From NCBI GenBank assembly GCA_964591175.1, contig CAZQAF010000011.1:1-64000 (forward strand): 64,000 nt of DNA. The letters are read 5' to 3'. The notes beneath the pieces are model-generated. The model worked only from the letters and a program-made list of their open reading frames with translations, was not told the origin of the DNA and made no database searches. How positions within the stretch are numbered: the stretch's first letter is position 1; every line of letters begins with the position of its first letter. The position numbers and the translations under genes were made by a program. The DNA comes from UBA11574 sp964591175 (GTDB taxonomy: Bacteria > Desulfobacterota > Desulfobacteria > Desulfobacterales > UBA11574). Positions 35,720 through 43,145 of the stretch are shown in pieces.

Positions 35720-35890
35720 AAAAAAACCTGCTCAGACATACCGGGCAGGATCTTAAAACAGTGCAAAAACCCCGCCCGGTCTATCCGGATGGGGCAGAAA
35801 TCTTATAATTATACGACTTCTACCCGATTTTAGGTAGAAGTCATTAGTCTCTTAACGCTTGGTGACGATTCAGGCAGACCTCATTGCCTT
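35720..35890 (-). promoter_or_regulatory. Fluoride (crcB-type) riboswitch with tandem terminators, switch 1
   Basis: Read on the minus strand, the aptamer has P1 AGGC/GCCT (35889-35886 with 35875-35872) and pseudoknot GAGGTC with GACTTC (35842-35837), with the signature CTAATGACTTCTACC. The platform is: segment 1 GACTTCTACC (35842-35833), segment 2 GGGTAGAAGTC (35825-35815), segment 3 GATTTCTGCCCC (35802-35791) and segment 4 in a GC-rich hairpin ending in five T (35794-35765). Segments 1:2, 2:3 and 3:4 pair, as in the other two switches. A second terminator (stem CCTGC/GCAGG, then seven T) lies at 35749-35720. It controls the antiporter at 35673. Confidence 0.87.
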
Positions 35891-35906
35891 ATATTTTTTT
35901 CAAGCC

Positions 35907-35935
35907 TTTAAATACGTTCTATTATTTAATGTCAA
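35907..35935 (-). promoter_or_regulatory. Sigma-70 promoter of the antiporter / switch 1
   Basis: On the minus strand TTGACA (35935-35930), a 17-bp spacer and TTTAAA (35912-35907) place the transcript start about 10 bases before the aptamer. The stretch 35936-36012 holds nothing else that I recognise. Confidence 0.6.
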
Positions 35936-36012
35936 GCAAATTTCATATTCATCGCATGCCGATGGGCCTTAAACATTTTTTTAAACCATTGAGATTAACC
36001 CGGGGCTCCAGA

Positions 36013-37770
36013 TTACATGGCCGAAACATCTTTTTGAAAAGAATAAAGCTTATTGCGAATTTCTTCAACATTCGATAACCGGTCTGAAAGCTTTGACAGG
36101 GTCTGGGAAACCTCTTTTTCACTCTGATCTTTGAGCGCCATCGCCCGGTTCAAAGCTTCCCTGATGGTGGAAACGGTCAGGCCGATTTTTTCATTCAGTG
36201 CTTTTTTAAAGTTTCTGCTGGTGTCTTCGACCCGCCGAATCAGATCGTATCTTACCCGGCCGCAATGCCTTTCAAATCGACCGGAAATAGTATCTTTCAT
36301 CCGCTTTAATATAATCCCCTTGGCCATGAATTTCGGCAGGGCAAAACGGATCGACAGCCCGATAAGCTCTATCGCGCCCGGATCGTCTTTTAACAAAAAA
36401 TAGAACTCACCTTTTTTGGATAGTTTTTCAACAGTGGTAAACGGTTTGAGTTCCACCCGGAACAGATCAGACGTCATCTTCACGATGTTTTCAATGATAT
36501 CATTGGTGCGTTTTGCAATATCCAGGTAGATTTGCTCAAGGATCCCGGCGATCTTTTCCGCTTCTTTTTGCCTGACCCTGTTAAATGTGACCATGATTTC
36601 GTTAAAAACAAAATCTTCCATTTCCTTTTCAAGTTCATGACTGCTGATCTGTCGGGCGGTTGTTTCGGCAAATTTTTCTTCCATTTTTTTTAAAAGAACC
36701 GGCAGATCTTTTCGGACAAGACCCGCCAGATCATCATCCAGCTTTTGCTGGAGCTTTCTCATATGTCCTTCTAAAATGAAATTTTGGCGATCCCGGTCCT
36801 TTTGAGCGGTATCGGCATATTCTTCAAAGGTTGCGATTTTCGCTTTTAACTCCTCAACCGATAATCGGGCTGCTTCCTGCTCTATCTTGTAAGCCATGGT
36901 TTCATCGGCGGTATATTTTAAAAGAGATCCGATAACCGAACGAAGAAAGGTTTTTCCCTTTTCATGGTGTAAAAAATCTTTGAGATCTTTTTCAAAAGCC
37001 AACATATTAGACCGGTTTAATTTGTCCGTATCGCCCTTTAGTTTTCCTAACAGCGCGAATTTCGCCGAAACCGGATAGAGATTGACGGATTGCCCAAGAT
37101 CTTCTCGTATAAGATTGGTGGTGAATTCCATGGATTCGCTTAGATCCGATGCTTCCACCAAGTCGGTTTTGTTTAATACAAAAATAAATTTGTCGGCATG
37201 CTCCCGGACTTCCTTTAAAAATCGATGCTCGGCTTCTCCCAGCGGCGGGTCCGGCGTAACGATAAAGACGCCGGCATCGACGTAGGGCAGATACGCATAG
37301 GCCACATCCGTATTATGTTTAAACACCGAACCCACTCCGGGGGTATCGATGATCCGCACCCCATCCTTCAAATAATCCGAGGGATAAAAAATCTCCACCT
37401 CTTTGACATGCAGTTTGTTTTTAGGGTTTTGTTTTTCAGTCACAAATTTCGGAATATCCGGAAGGTGAATCTCCTCTTCTTTCTCATCCAAATAACGCAC
37501 AATCGCCCTGCTTGTTTGTCCGTAACGCAAAATGGTGACAATGGAAGTTAAGGGAACAATGGATGTCGGAAGGATTTCGGCGCCGATCAACGCATTGATA
37601 AACGTAGACTTTCCGCGTTTGAACTGCCCCATTACCACCAGGTTGAATTGCTCCAACGCCAGTTTTTCGGTTATCTCGCCAAGTCTTTTATCCCTATTGC
37701 TATTCATCTTTGAGAGATCGTCGACAACACCTAATATCCGATCCTTCATTACAGCAAATCGAGTTTCCAT
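36013..37770 (-). CDS. Dynamin-like GTPase under fluoride riboswitch control
   Basis: The 585-residue bacterial dynamin-like protein has G1 GQFKRGKST (about 48), a conserved Thr in switch I (IVPLTSIV), G3 DTPGVGS, G4 NKTD, then long coiled-coil helices typical of the dynamin middle/GED region. It has no clear transmembrane paddle apart from a moderately hydrophobic stretch near residue 470. Bacterial dynamins remodel or protect membranes. The gene follows fluoride switch 2 at once (AGGAGG at the start). I know no fluoride role for such proteins. A membrane-integrity function during fluoride stress is an inference. Confidence 0.82.
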   Translation of the reverse strand: METRFAVMKDRILGVVDDLSKMNSNRDKRLGEITEKLALEQFNLVVMGQFKRGKSTFINALIGAEILPTSIVPLTSIVTILRYGQTSRAIVRYLDEKEEEIHLPDIPKFVTEKQNPKNKLHVKEVEIFYPSDYLKDGVRIIDTPGVGSVFKHNTDVAYAYLPYVDAGVFIVTPDPPLGEAEHRFLKEVREHADKFIFVLNKTDLVEASDLSESMEFTTNLIREDLGQSVNLYPVSAKFALLGKLKGDTDKLNRSNMLAFEKDLKDFLHHEKGKTFLRSVIGSLLKYTADETMAYKIEQEAARLSVEELKAKIATFEEYADTAQKDRDRQNFILEGHMRKLQQKLDDDLAGLVRKDLPVLLKKMEEKFAETTARQISSHELEKEMEDFVFNEIMVTFNRVRQKEAEKIAGILEQIYLDIAKRTNDIIENIVKMTSDLFRVELKPFTTVEKLSKKGEFYFLLKDDPGAIELIGLSIRFALPKFMAKGIILKRMKDTISGRFERHCGRVRYDLIRRVEDTSRNFKKALNEKIGLTVSTIREALNRAMALKDQSEKEVSQTLSKLSDRLSNVEEIRNKLYSFQKDVSAM

Positions 37771-37824
37771 GACGACGCACCTCCTGTGTAGAGAATATAT
37801 CGGATATGCTGGCCTAATAGATAC

Positions 37825-37992
37825 AAAAAAAAACCCTGCACGGTTCGAATCCGGGCAGGGTTATACTCCTTTGTATCTGCAGCGAAGGGCAAAGCAGATA
37901 TTGGTGAATAACTCCTACCCGTTATAAGTAGAAGTCATCATTTCTATCCCCTTTACGCAAGATACGAAAAGTTCAGGCAGACTTCATTACCT
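37825..37992 (-). promoter_or_regulatory. Fluoride (crcB-type) riboswitch with terminator, switch 2
   Basis: On the minus strand the aptamer has P1 AGGT/GCCT (37992-37989 with 37978-37975), a perfect pseudoknot GAAGTC/GACTTC (37985-37980 with 37936-37931) and the signature TGATGACTTCTACT. The platform is: segment 1 GACTTCTACT, segment 2 GGGTAGGAGTTA (37920-37909), segment 3 TAACCCTGCCC (37863-37853), and segment 4 GCAGGG within a terminator followed by nine T (37860-37825). Segments 1:2, 2:3 (one bulge) and 3:4 pair. Compared with switch 1 several pairs change together, which supports the structure. It controls the dynamin-like gene. Confidence 0.87.
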
Positions 37993-38010
37993 TTCGCAAT
38001 ATTCGTTTAG

Positions 38011-38039
38011 TTCATAATCTATGGCGGTTTTTTTGTCAA
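38011..38039 (-). promoter_or_regulatory. Sigma-70 promoter of the dynamin-like gene / switch 2
   Basis: On the minus strand TTGACA (38039-38034), a 17-bp spacer and TATGAA (38016-38011) lie about 20 bp before the aptamer. Confidence 0.6.
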
Positions 38040-38082
38040 TCTCATTTTTTTTAAAAATTTAGTGATATTCCGGCAAGTGTCG

Positions 38083-39462
38083 CTAAATATTTAGTATGAT
38101 CTTGGCCGTTATAAAGAAAATAAGCAAACCGGTGATGTCGACAACGGTCGTCAACGCCGGGCTTGCGATTACGGCAGGATCGAGTTTCAATCTTGCGGCG
38201 AACAAAGGAAGTAACGCACCGATGACGGTTGCGGTAATCACTTGTAATGTCAGGGCGACCGAAACAGCGATGCCGATCGTGCCGAGTGAAAAACCCGCCG
38301 GCACGGAAGATCCTGCGCCGAAAAATAGAACGCGTCCATATGCAATAGCCCCGAGCAATAGGCCGAGAAGCAGTCCGATTTGAGCCTCTTTCAAGAGGAT
38401 TCGCACGATGTCTTTATGGGTAATTTCTTCAAGGGCCAGTGCCCGAACGACCAAGGTCGCCGATTGACTTCCGGTGTTTCCTCCGGTATCCGCCAGCATG
38501 GGCATAAACGTGACCAATATGGCAAATTGCAGCAGCAGCCCTTCGAATTTCTGGACGATAGCACCGGATATAAATCCGACAAAAGCAAGAACTACGATCC
38601 ACAAGACCCTGTTTTTGAAATGTTTTATGACCGGTGTCTTCATATAGGCGGCTGCTTCGTGGCGACCGGAGATCGCCATGAACTTTTCCATATCTTCTGT
38701 TTGTTCCTGGGTGATAATATCGATGGCATCATCGTGCGTGATAATGCCGACAAGCGCTTCATTGCCGTTAATAATCGGCAAGGCGATAAGATCGTATTTC
38801 TGAATTTTACGGGCTGCGTCTTCCTGGTCATCTTCAACGCGGGCGCAAATCACATCCCGGTGCATGATCTCCCCGATCCGGGACTCTTTCCGGGCAATAA
38901 TCAAATCTTTTAATGATATAAAACCGATCAATTTACGGTGCCTATCCACCACATAAGCATAATAGATGGTTTCTCGGTCCGGCGCGATTTCCCTGAGTCG
39001 ATCGATGGCTTGCGATGCCGTCAATTCCGGAGATAGGGTCGCATAATCCGAGGTCATCACCGCACCGGCCGTGCCTTCCTTGTAAGCGGACAAACGGCGT
39101 ATGTCTTCCCGCTCGGCTTGAGCCATGGCGGGCAAAACTTCTTCACGTCTGTCTTCGGGCAGAAGTTTGAACACGTCCGCGCGATCATCCGGAGGCATAT
39201 CGGCAAGCAGCCGGACGATGTCTCCCCGGCCTAATGCGCCGATGATATCCACTTGAAGCTCATCATTCAGATGACTGAAGATATCAGAGCGGGTCTGAAA
39301 GCCGGCATGCCGGAGTACATCCCATGCTTCACCGGTGGTCAGTGAGGAGATCATCTCAGCCACCACCACAGGGTGGCTCGATTCGCAGAAAGTTTTTAGG
39401 AATTTGGTGTTTCCGGACGTAATCAAATTACGGAGGTCGGAAACAACGAGTGGGGTTTTCAT
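38083..39462 (-). CDS. mgtE: MgtE-family magnesium channel
   Basis: The 459-residue protein has an N-terminal MgtE_N superhelix (repeated LNDELQVDIIGALGRGDIVR type), two CBS domains (about 140-260) that sense Mg2+, and a C-terminal five-helix pore with the conserved PMLADTGGNTGSQSATLVVR. It mediates Mg2+ uptake across the inner membrane. The ribosome site AGAGGTGAGCT precedes ATG. A 45-codon leader ORF and a strong promoter lie upstream, suggesting translational control of the channel. Confidence 0.93.
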   Translation of the reverse strand: MKTPLVVSDLRNLITSGNTKFLKTFCESSHPVVVAEMISSLTTGEAWDVLRHAGFQTRSDIFSHLNDELQVDIIGALGRGDIVRLLADMPPDDRADVFKLLPEDRREEVLPAMAQAEREDIRRLSAYKEGTAGAVMTSDYATLSPELTASQAIDRLREIAPDRETIYYAYVVDRHRKLIGFISLKDLIIARKESRIGEIMHRDVICARVEDDQEDAARKIQKYDLIALPIINGNEALVGIITHDDAIDIITQEQTEDMEKFMAISGRHEAAAYMKTPVIKHFKNRVLWIVVLAFVGFISGAIVQKFEGLLLQFAILVTFMPMLADTGGNTGSQSATLVVRALALEEITHKDIVRILLKEAQIGLLLGLLLGAIAYGRVLFFGAGSSVPAGFSLGTIGIAVSVALTLQVITATVIGALLPLFAARLKLDPAVIASPALTTVVDITGLLIFFITAKIILNI

Positions 39463-39522
39463 AGCTCACCTCTGTTTCAACCGCGTTTGGAGATCATTCG
39501 CGGCCAGAGGCGAACCGGTGGG

Positions 39523-39660
39523 CTATGCGCTGCTGGCGAACCGACCGATCACATCAAGAGCCGCAGGGTACCACCGCCAAGGTCCGGGGTCATCAGGATC
39601 TTGTTGTGTCGTCTCTTGTGTTTCTTTGCGACAGCTACAACTGCCGTCCGAGTCGTTCAT
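39523..39660 (-). CDS. Small leader ORF upstream of mgtE (acidic/proline-rich)
   Basis: This 45-codon ORF has GGAG 8 bp before ATG and ends 60 bp before mgtE. It opens with MNDSDGSCSC and contains the acidic/proline stretch QQDPDDPGPWRWYP. Acidic-proline stretches destabilise ribosomes at low Mg2+ and are used in leader peptides of Mg2+ transporter genes in enterobacteria (MgtL). By analogy this could sense Mg2+. It may instead be an unrelated small protein. The promoter and ribosome site make translation likely. Confidence 0.55.
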   Translation of the reverse strand: MNDSDGSCSCRKETQETTQQDPDDPGPWRWYPAALDVIGRFASSA

Positions 39661-39704
39661 AATTATTACTCCTTTTTTAACAATGGTCTTCTAAAACCAA
39701 GCGT

Positions 39705-39733
39705 ACTGTATAAGAAAATATTTTCATTGTCAA
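39705..39733 (-). promoter_or_regulatory. Sigma-70 promoter of the leader ORF-mgtE unit
   Basis: On the minus strand TTGACA (39733-39728), a 17-bp spacer and TACAGT (39710-39705) place the transcript start near 39698, about 40 bases before the leader ORF. Confidence 0.65.
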
Positions 39734-39778
39734 TATCGATAAATTCGTAAAAACTCGAATCTATCAAGTATTTGGTAT

Positions 39779-39882
39779 TTAGTGTTCAGTGTTCAGCAGT
39801 ATCTGGGTTCGGGGTTCAAGCATTCAACCTTTATACCCTTGGGTACCTTCTGAACGCCGAACTCCGAACACTGAACACTGAT
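39779..39882. repeat. Inverted repeat of the GTGTTCAGTGTTC dispersed type
   Basis: AGTGTTCAGTGTTC (39781-39794) recurs as its exact reverse complement at 39866-39879. Further GTTCGG/CCGAAC repeats and GGGTACC-like sequence lie between. No coding content. The remainder of the gap up to 40072 is AT-rich, with a weak TTGCAT-N17-TAAAAA promoter-like pair near 39935 and nothing else. Confidence 0.6.
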
Positions 39883-40072
39883 ATGAAAACTGAATCGTGC
39901 TTGACCATATCGCTGTGCTTTGATACGTAATTAGCGGTTGCATATTCATAAGACTTCGTCTAAAAATTACATTTGAAGTTTAAATCAGGATAACAAGTTA
40001 GTCCTTTGAAACAAATCAACCGTAAAAGGCTAACGTTTTACGAAAAAGGTAACTTTTTTAAAGGAGTGTGTC

Positions 40073-40501
40073 GTGAAGTCAAAATGGTCTATGTTAACGG
40101 CAATGGTTTTTTTGCTTACCATAATTTTTTTACCCCTGACCTATGTTACGGCTCAGGACGCGTCCGTTTGCCAGCCGGACAAAGCGCTTTGCGCCCGTAT
40201 GATCCGATTCGGACAGGAAGCGTACGCCAGAGGCAAATACCTGGATGCAAAAGAATATTTCAGAAAAGCGGTCAAAGCCGATCCCACATCCCTAAAAGCC
40301 TGGCGGTTTTATGATCAGACTGTCATTTTCGGTTTGGCTGAAAAGGTGGAAAAGAATGCCAATTTGGTTTTGCCGGATGTCTCAACCAGACAGGAAACAC
40401 AAACCGGGTTGTCTCCGGCGCCGCCTCCGGCGCCACCGAAACCGGCTGCAAGCCAACAGAAAAACAGTGGATTTAAGATTCTAGATGACGAGGGATGTTA
40501 G
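40073..40501 (+). CDS. Exported TPR protein with C-terminal cysteine
   Basis: The 142-residue protein has a signal peptide (MVFLLTIIFLPLTYVTA), one to two TPR-like helices (ARGKYLDAKEYFRKAVKADP), a proline/alanine linker (APPPAPPKPAA) and the tail FKILDDEGC. It starts with GTG after AAAGGAG. It is the first gene of the YeeE/TusA/DsrE cluster, 24 bp upstream of the transporter. The flexible linker ending in a single Gly-Cys looks like a swinging thiol arm. The same ending is seen in the exported rhodanese at 22553. I do not recognise the family. Confidence 0.65.
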   Translation: MKSKWSMLTAMVFLLTIIFLPLTYVTAQDASVCQPDKALCARMIRFGQEAYARGKYLDAKEYFRKAVKADPTSLKAWRFYDQTVIFGLAEKVEKNANLVLPDVSTRQETQTGLSPAPPPAPPKPAASQQKNSGFKILDDEGC

Positions 40502-40525
40502 TTAATTTGTGAGGTTTCAATTACT

Positions 40526-41719
40526 ATGAACGATAATAATCAACCAAGCGTTTTTAACGAAATTCTGATCAGCGGGTATCAAAAAGTCTTTGACGAAAAC
40601 TGGCCCATGTGGCTCGGCGGCATTTTGATCGGTCTCATGAGTGTCATTACTTTTGCCTGGGCCAGGCCCTGGGGGGTTGCCGGAGGGCTGAGAAACTGGG
40701 GCGACTGGTTTTTCAGTTCCGTGGGGATTTATGCGCAGCAACCACAATCGCCGCTGATTTCAACAAACTCCATTCTTACCCTGGGATTACTGTGGGGCGC
40801 CTTTGGGTCCGCCCTTTTATCCAGGCAGTTTGCCATTCGCAAAGCACCTCCTTTAGAACTCGGGAAAGGGATTGCCGGCGGGACATTGATGGGTATCGGT
40901 TCGGCAATGGCCGGCGGCTGCAATGTAGGCGGTTTCTTTTCAGCCGTCAGCGCCATGTCCGCCAGCGGCATTGCCATGATGATCGGACTGCTCATCGGCG
41001 CATATTTGGGACTGAGGTATCTGTACTGGGAGCTCGAGCATCTTCCCTCGGGGTCCATCAAAGTCGCGGAAACCAAAGAAAAAGGCATTGATTGGTTGAA
41101 AATAGAGCCCTATTTAGGAGCGCTCGTACTCATTGCCGCCATCGTTTGTACATGGATATACAACAAGAATGCATATACGCGTGTCGGCGGCCTATTGCTG
41201 TGCGGCATCGCGTTTGGCATCATTATTCAAAGAACCCGGTTTTGTTTTGTCAGGGGATTTCGAGAACCTTTCATGACCGGCGAAAGCCAAATGCCAAGAG
41301 CGATCGCCGTCGCCGTTATTATCAGTGCTCTCGGATTTGCGGCCCTCAAATATTCGGGTGTACGCGGAGAAAATGTTTACGTTCCTCAGGCATTTTGGTT
41401 CGGAGGCCTGGTGGGGGGCGTTATCTTTGGAATCGGTATGGTGATAGCAGGCGGATGTGGGAGCGGTTCCGTATGGCGGGCCGGCGAAGGTCAAATCAAG
41501 CTGATACTGGCCGTGGTCTTTTTTGCATTGTCCACTTCGCTGTTCAAAGCATGGATCAGAAGCTCGGCAGGCCTCACCTCGCTCATGGGCTTCAGAGTCT
41601 TTATGCCGAACTTCATCAGCTATAAATGGAGCCTGATTTTGATAATTGTCATTATGCTGGCATATTATCTCATCACCACCTGGAATGAAGAGACGGAAAA
41701 GTTTGTTGTGGAGATATAA
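40526..41719 (+). CDS. YeeE/YedE (TsuA-like) sulfur compound transporter
   Basis: The 397-residue membrane protein has two YeeE/YedE halves. Each carries the conserved cysteine loop (GSAMAGGCNVGGFFSA near residue 130; GMVIAGGCGSGSVWRAG near residue 310). In the characterised homologue TsuA, such cysteines relay thiosulfate across the inner membrane, and the partner TsuB is a TusA-like protein. Here a TusA gene follows 38 bp later. Import of thiosulfate or another sulfur (or selenium) species is therefore likely. Confidence 0.82.
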   Translation: MNDNNQPSVFNEILISGYQKVFDENWPMWLGGILIGLMSVITFAWARPWGVAGGLRNWGDWFFSSVGIYAQQPQSPLISTNSILTLGLLWGAFGSALLSRQFAIRKAPPLELGKGIAGGTLMGIGSAMAGGCNVGGFFSAVSAMSASGIAMMIGLLIGAYLGLRYLYWELEHLPSGSIKVAETKEKGIDWLKIEPYLGALVLIAAIVCTWIYNKNAYTRVGGLLLCGIAFGIIIQRTRFCFVRGFREPFMTGESQMPRAIAVAVIISALGFAALKYSGVRGENVYVPQAFWFGGLVGGVIFGIGMVIAGGCGSGSVWRAGEGQIKLILAVVFFALSTSLFKAWIRSSAGLTSLMGFRVFMPNFISYKWSLILIIVIMLAYYLITTWNEETEKFVVEI

Positions 41720-41757
41720 AATTTTCGATACATTAATTTTAAAGGAGGATTTTTGTT

Positions 41758-42000
41758 ATGGTAGAAGGAATTACGCCGGATGAAACACTGGATTGTCGGG
41801 GACTGAGCTGCCCGATGCCGCTGCTCAAAGTCAAAAAGGCATTAAAAAAATTAAAGGCCGGACAAGTACTGGAGATTTTGGGAACAGATCCGGGCTCAAA
41901 AAATGATATTCCCGATTATGCCAAAAAGCAGGGCGACGACTTTCTCGGCATGGAGGATGAATCCGGCTATACAAGATATTTGATCAAAAAAGGGGGGTGA
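41758..42000 (+). CDS. TusA-family sulfur carrier
   Basis: The 80-residue protein has the hallmark LDCRGLSCPMPLLKVKKALK, whose CPxP cysteine binds persulfide. It lies directly behind the YeeE-like transporter, as TsuB behind TsuA. It probably receives imported sulfur and passes it to the small DsrE-like proteins that follow. GGAGG lies upstream of ATG. Confidence 0.9.
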   Translation: MVEGITPDETLDCRGLSCPMPLLKVKKALKKLKAGQVLEILGTDPGSKNDIPDYAKKQGDDFLGMEDESGYTRYLIKKGG

Positions 42001-42008
42001 TTTTTCAA

Positions 42009-42296
42009 ATGGAAAATATCGCTGTGCTCATTAAAGACGTGGACCAGCAATATGAGGGGCTCAGAACCAGCCTCGGTTTGCTTCTTGAAGCCGCTTCTGT
42101 CCAGATGTATGTCCTGAATCATGAGATTGGAAATATGGACGAAGCTTATAGTGAAAACATGGAATTTATCGATGAGATGGAAGGAGAACGGTATTCCAAC
42201 AATCCGGCCAATGTCGAAAAATACGGCTTTAAACCGATTAGCATCGAGGAAATGATGGTCAAGCTTAAGGAGGCGGACTTAATTATTCCTTTTTAG
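42009..42296 (+). CDS. Small DsrE-superfamily protein
   Basis: The 95-residue protein begins MENIAVLIKDVDQQYEGLRT. It has an alternating strand/helix pattern and the ending EADLIIPF of DsrE/F-like folds. It has no cysteine, so it cannot itself carry persulfide and may be a structural subunit. I chose ATG 42009 (GGGGGTGA 8 bp upstream) over GTG 41997, which would overlap the tusA stop. Confidence 0.65.
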   Translation: MENIAVLIKDVDQQYEGLRTSLGLLLEAASVQMYVLNHEIGNMDEAYSENMEFIDEMEGERYSNNPANVEKYGFKPISIEEMMVKLKEADLIIPF

Positions 42297-42307
42297 AGGG
42301 CAAAATT

Positions 42308-42481
42308 ATGAGAGTATTGCACATTATTCGGACAGAACCTGACGATACGACAAAAACGTTCGTGGAAGGTTTTTCAAAGGACGAAGGGTCAAAAAAAGTC
42401 GTCCTTTATGAAGGAAACACCGATTGGCCCGCACTGGTGGACGACATCTTTTCCCATGACAACGTCATATGCTGGTGGTAG
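42308..42481 (+). CDS. Very small protein in the TusA/DsrE cluster (DsrH/TusB-like?)
   Basis: The 57-codon ORF has GAGGG 8 bp before ATG. It starts MRVLHIIRTEPDDTTKTFVE and ends DNVICWW. It is shorter than any DsrE domain, although the strand-first layout and its place between two DsrE-like genes suggest a TusB/DsrH-type subunit. The single cysteine three residues from the end is a candidate sulfur carrier. Confidence 0.6.
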   Translation: MRVLHIIRTEPDDTTKTFVEGFSKDEGSKKVVLYEGNTDWPALVDDIFSHDNVICWW

Positions 42482-42613
42482 CCGTTTTCCATTCGCTTCA
42501 ATTTGAGGGGAAAGACTAAAAAATCAACCACCGTACGGATTTTGAAATACACAATCGGCAACGTGAAATCGAATGATCAGATTTCAACTTTAGGATAAAA
42601 AGGAACAAACATT

Positions 42614-42919
42614 ATGGCCGACAATTTAGGGATTCTTGTCTGTTCAGCGAACCACCTTGATTATGTCATTGCTTTAGCCAGTGCCGCTCATGATAAAGGG
42701 AAAAATGTTCGGATTTTTTTTACCGGCAAAGGGGTGCTTTTGACCCAGAAGCCGGAATTCGAACAACTGGTTGGTAAAGCCAAGCTATCGGTTTGCGATG
42801 TCAGTTTTCGGGCAAACAATCTTTCCGGTGACGTACCGGGCGTTGGATTCAAAGATTTTGCCACGCAGGCGAGAAATGCAGAAATGATTGAATGGTGTGA
42901 CCGGTATGTCGTCTTCTAG
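42614..42919 (+). CDS. DsrE-family small protein with two cysteines
   Basis: The 101-residue protein starts MADNLGILVCSANHLDYVIA, followed by GKNVRIFFTGKGVLLTQ and a late cysteine pair region (LSVCDVSF; MIEWCDRYVVF). This is the fold pattern of DsrE/peroxiredoxin-like sulfur relay subunits. Cysteines at about residues 10, 60 and 96 could carry persulfide. It lies 132 bp behind the small ORF at 42308 in the same direction. Confidence 0.7.
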   Translation: MADNLGILVCSANHLDYVIALASAAHDKGKNVRIFFTGKGVLLTQKPEFEQLVGKAKLSVCDVSFRANNLSGDVPGVGFKDFATQARNAEMIEWCDRYVVF

Positions 42920-42966
42920 GCGGAGGGCTCATCCGAACGGAATTTTATAGAATGGTGCGAGATGAT

Positions 42967-43003
42967 TGTTTGCGGACATGGACCGTCTCCATGCCCGCAA
43001 ACA
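42967..43003. repeat. Long hairpin behind the DsrE-like gene
   Basis: A 16-bp stem with one mismatch (TGTTTGCGGACATGGA with TCCATGCCCGCAAACA) encloses a 5-base loop. There is no T-run, so it is not a standard terminator. It may stabilise the 3' end of the cluster transcript. Confidence 0.6.
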
Positions 43004-43145
43004 TTGACGACTGCCTGATTTATTGCGGGAGTTTAAGCTGACGATAAAAAATAACGGCCCAAGGTAGCCATTGTTGGAAATCTTCGACGAAGCGTCACTC
43101 CAAATTTAGATTATTCTTAAACCCTGCCGAAAACGAATCTCCACT

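Noticed and set aside
42967..43003. Intrinsic terminator behind the DsrE-like gene
   Set aside because: The hairpin is strong but has no T-run, so I list it only as a hairpin.
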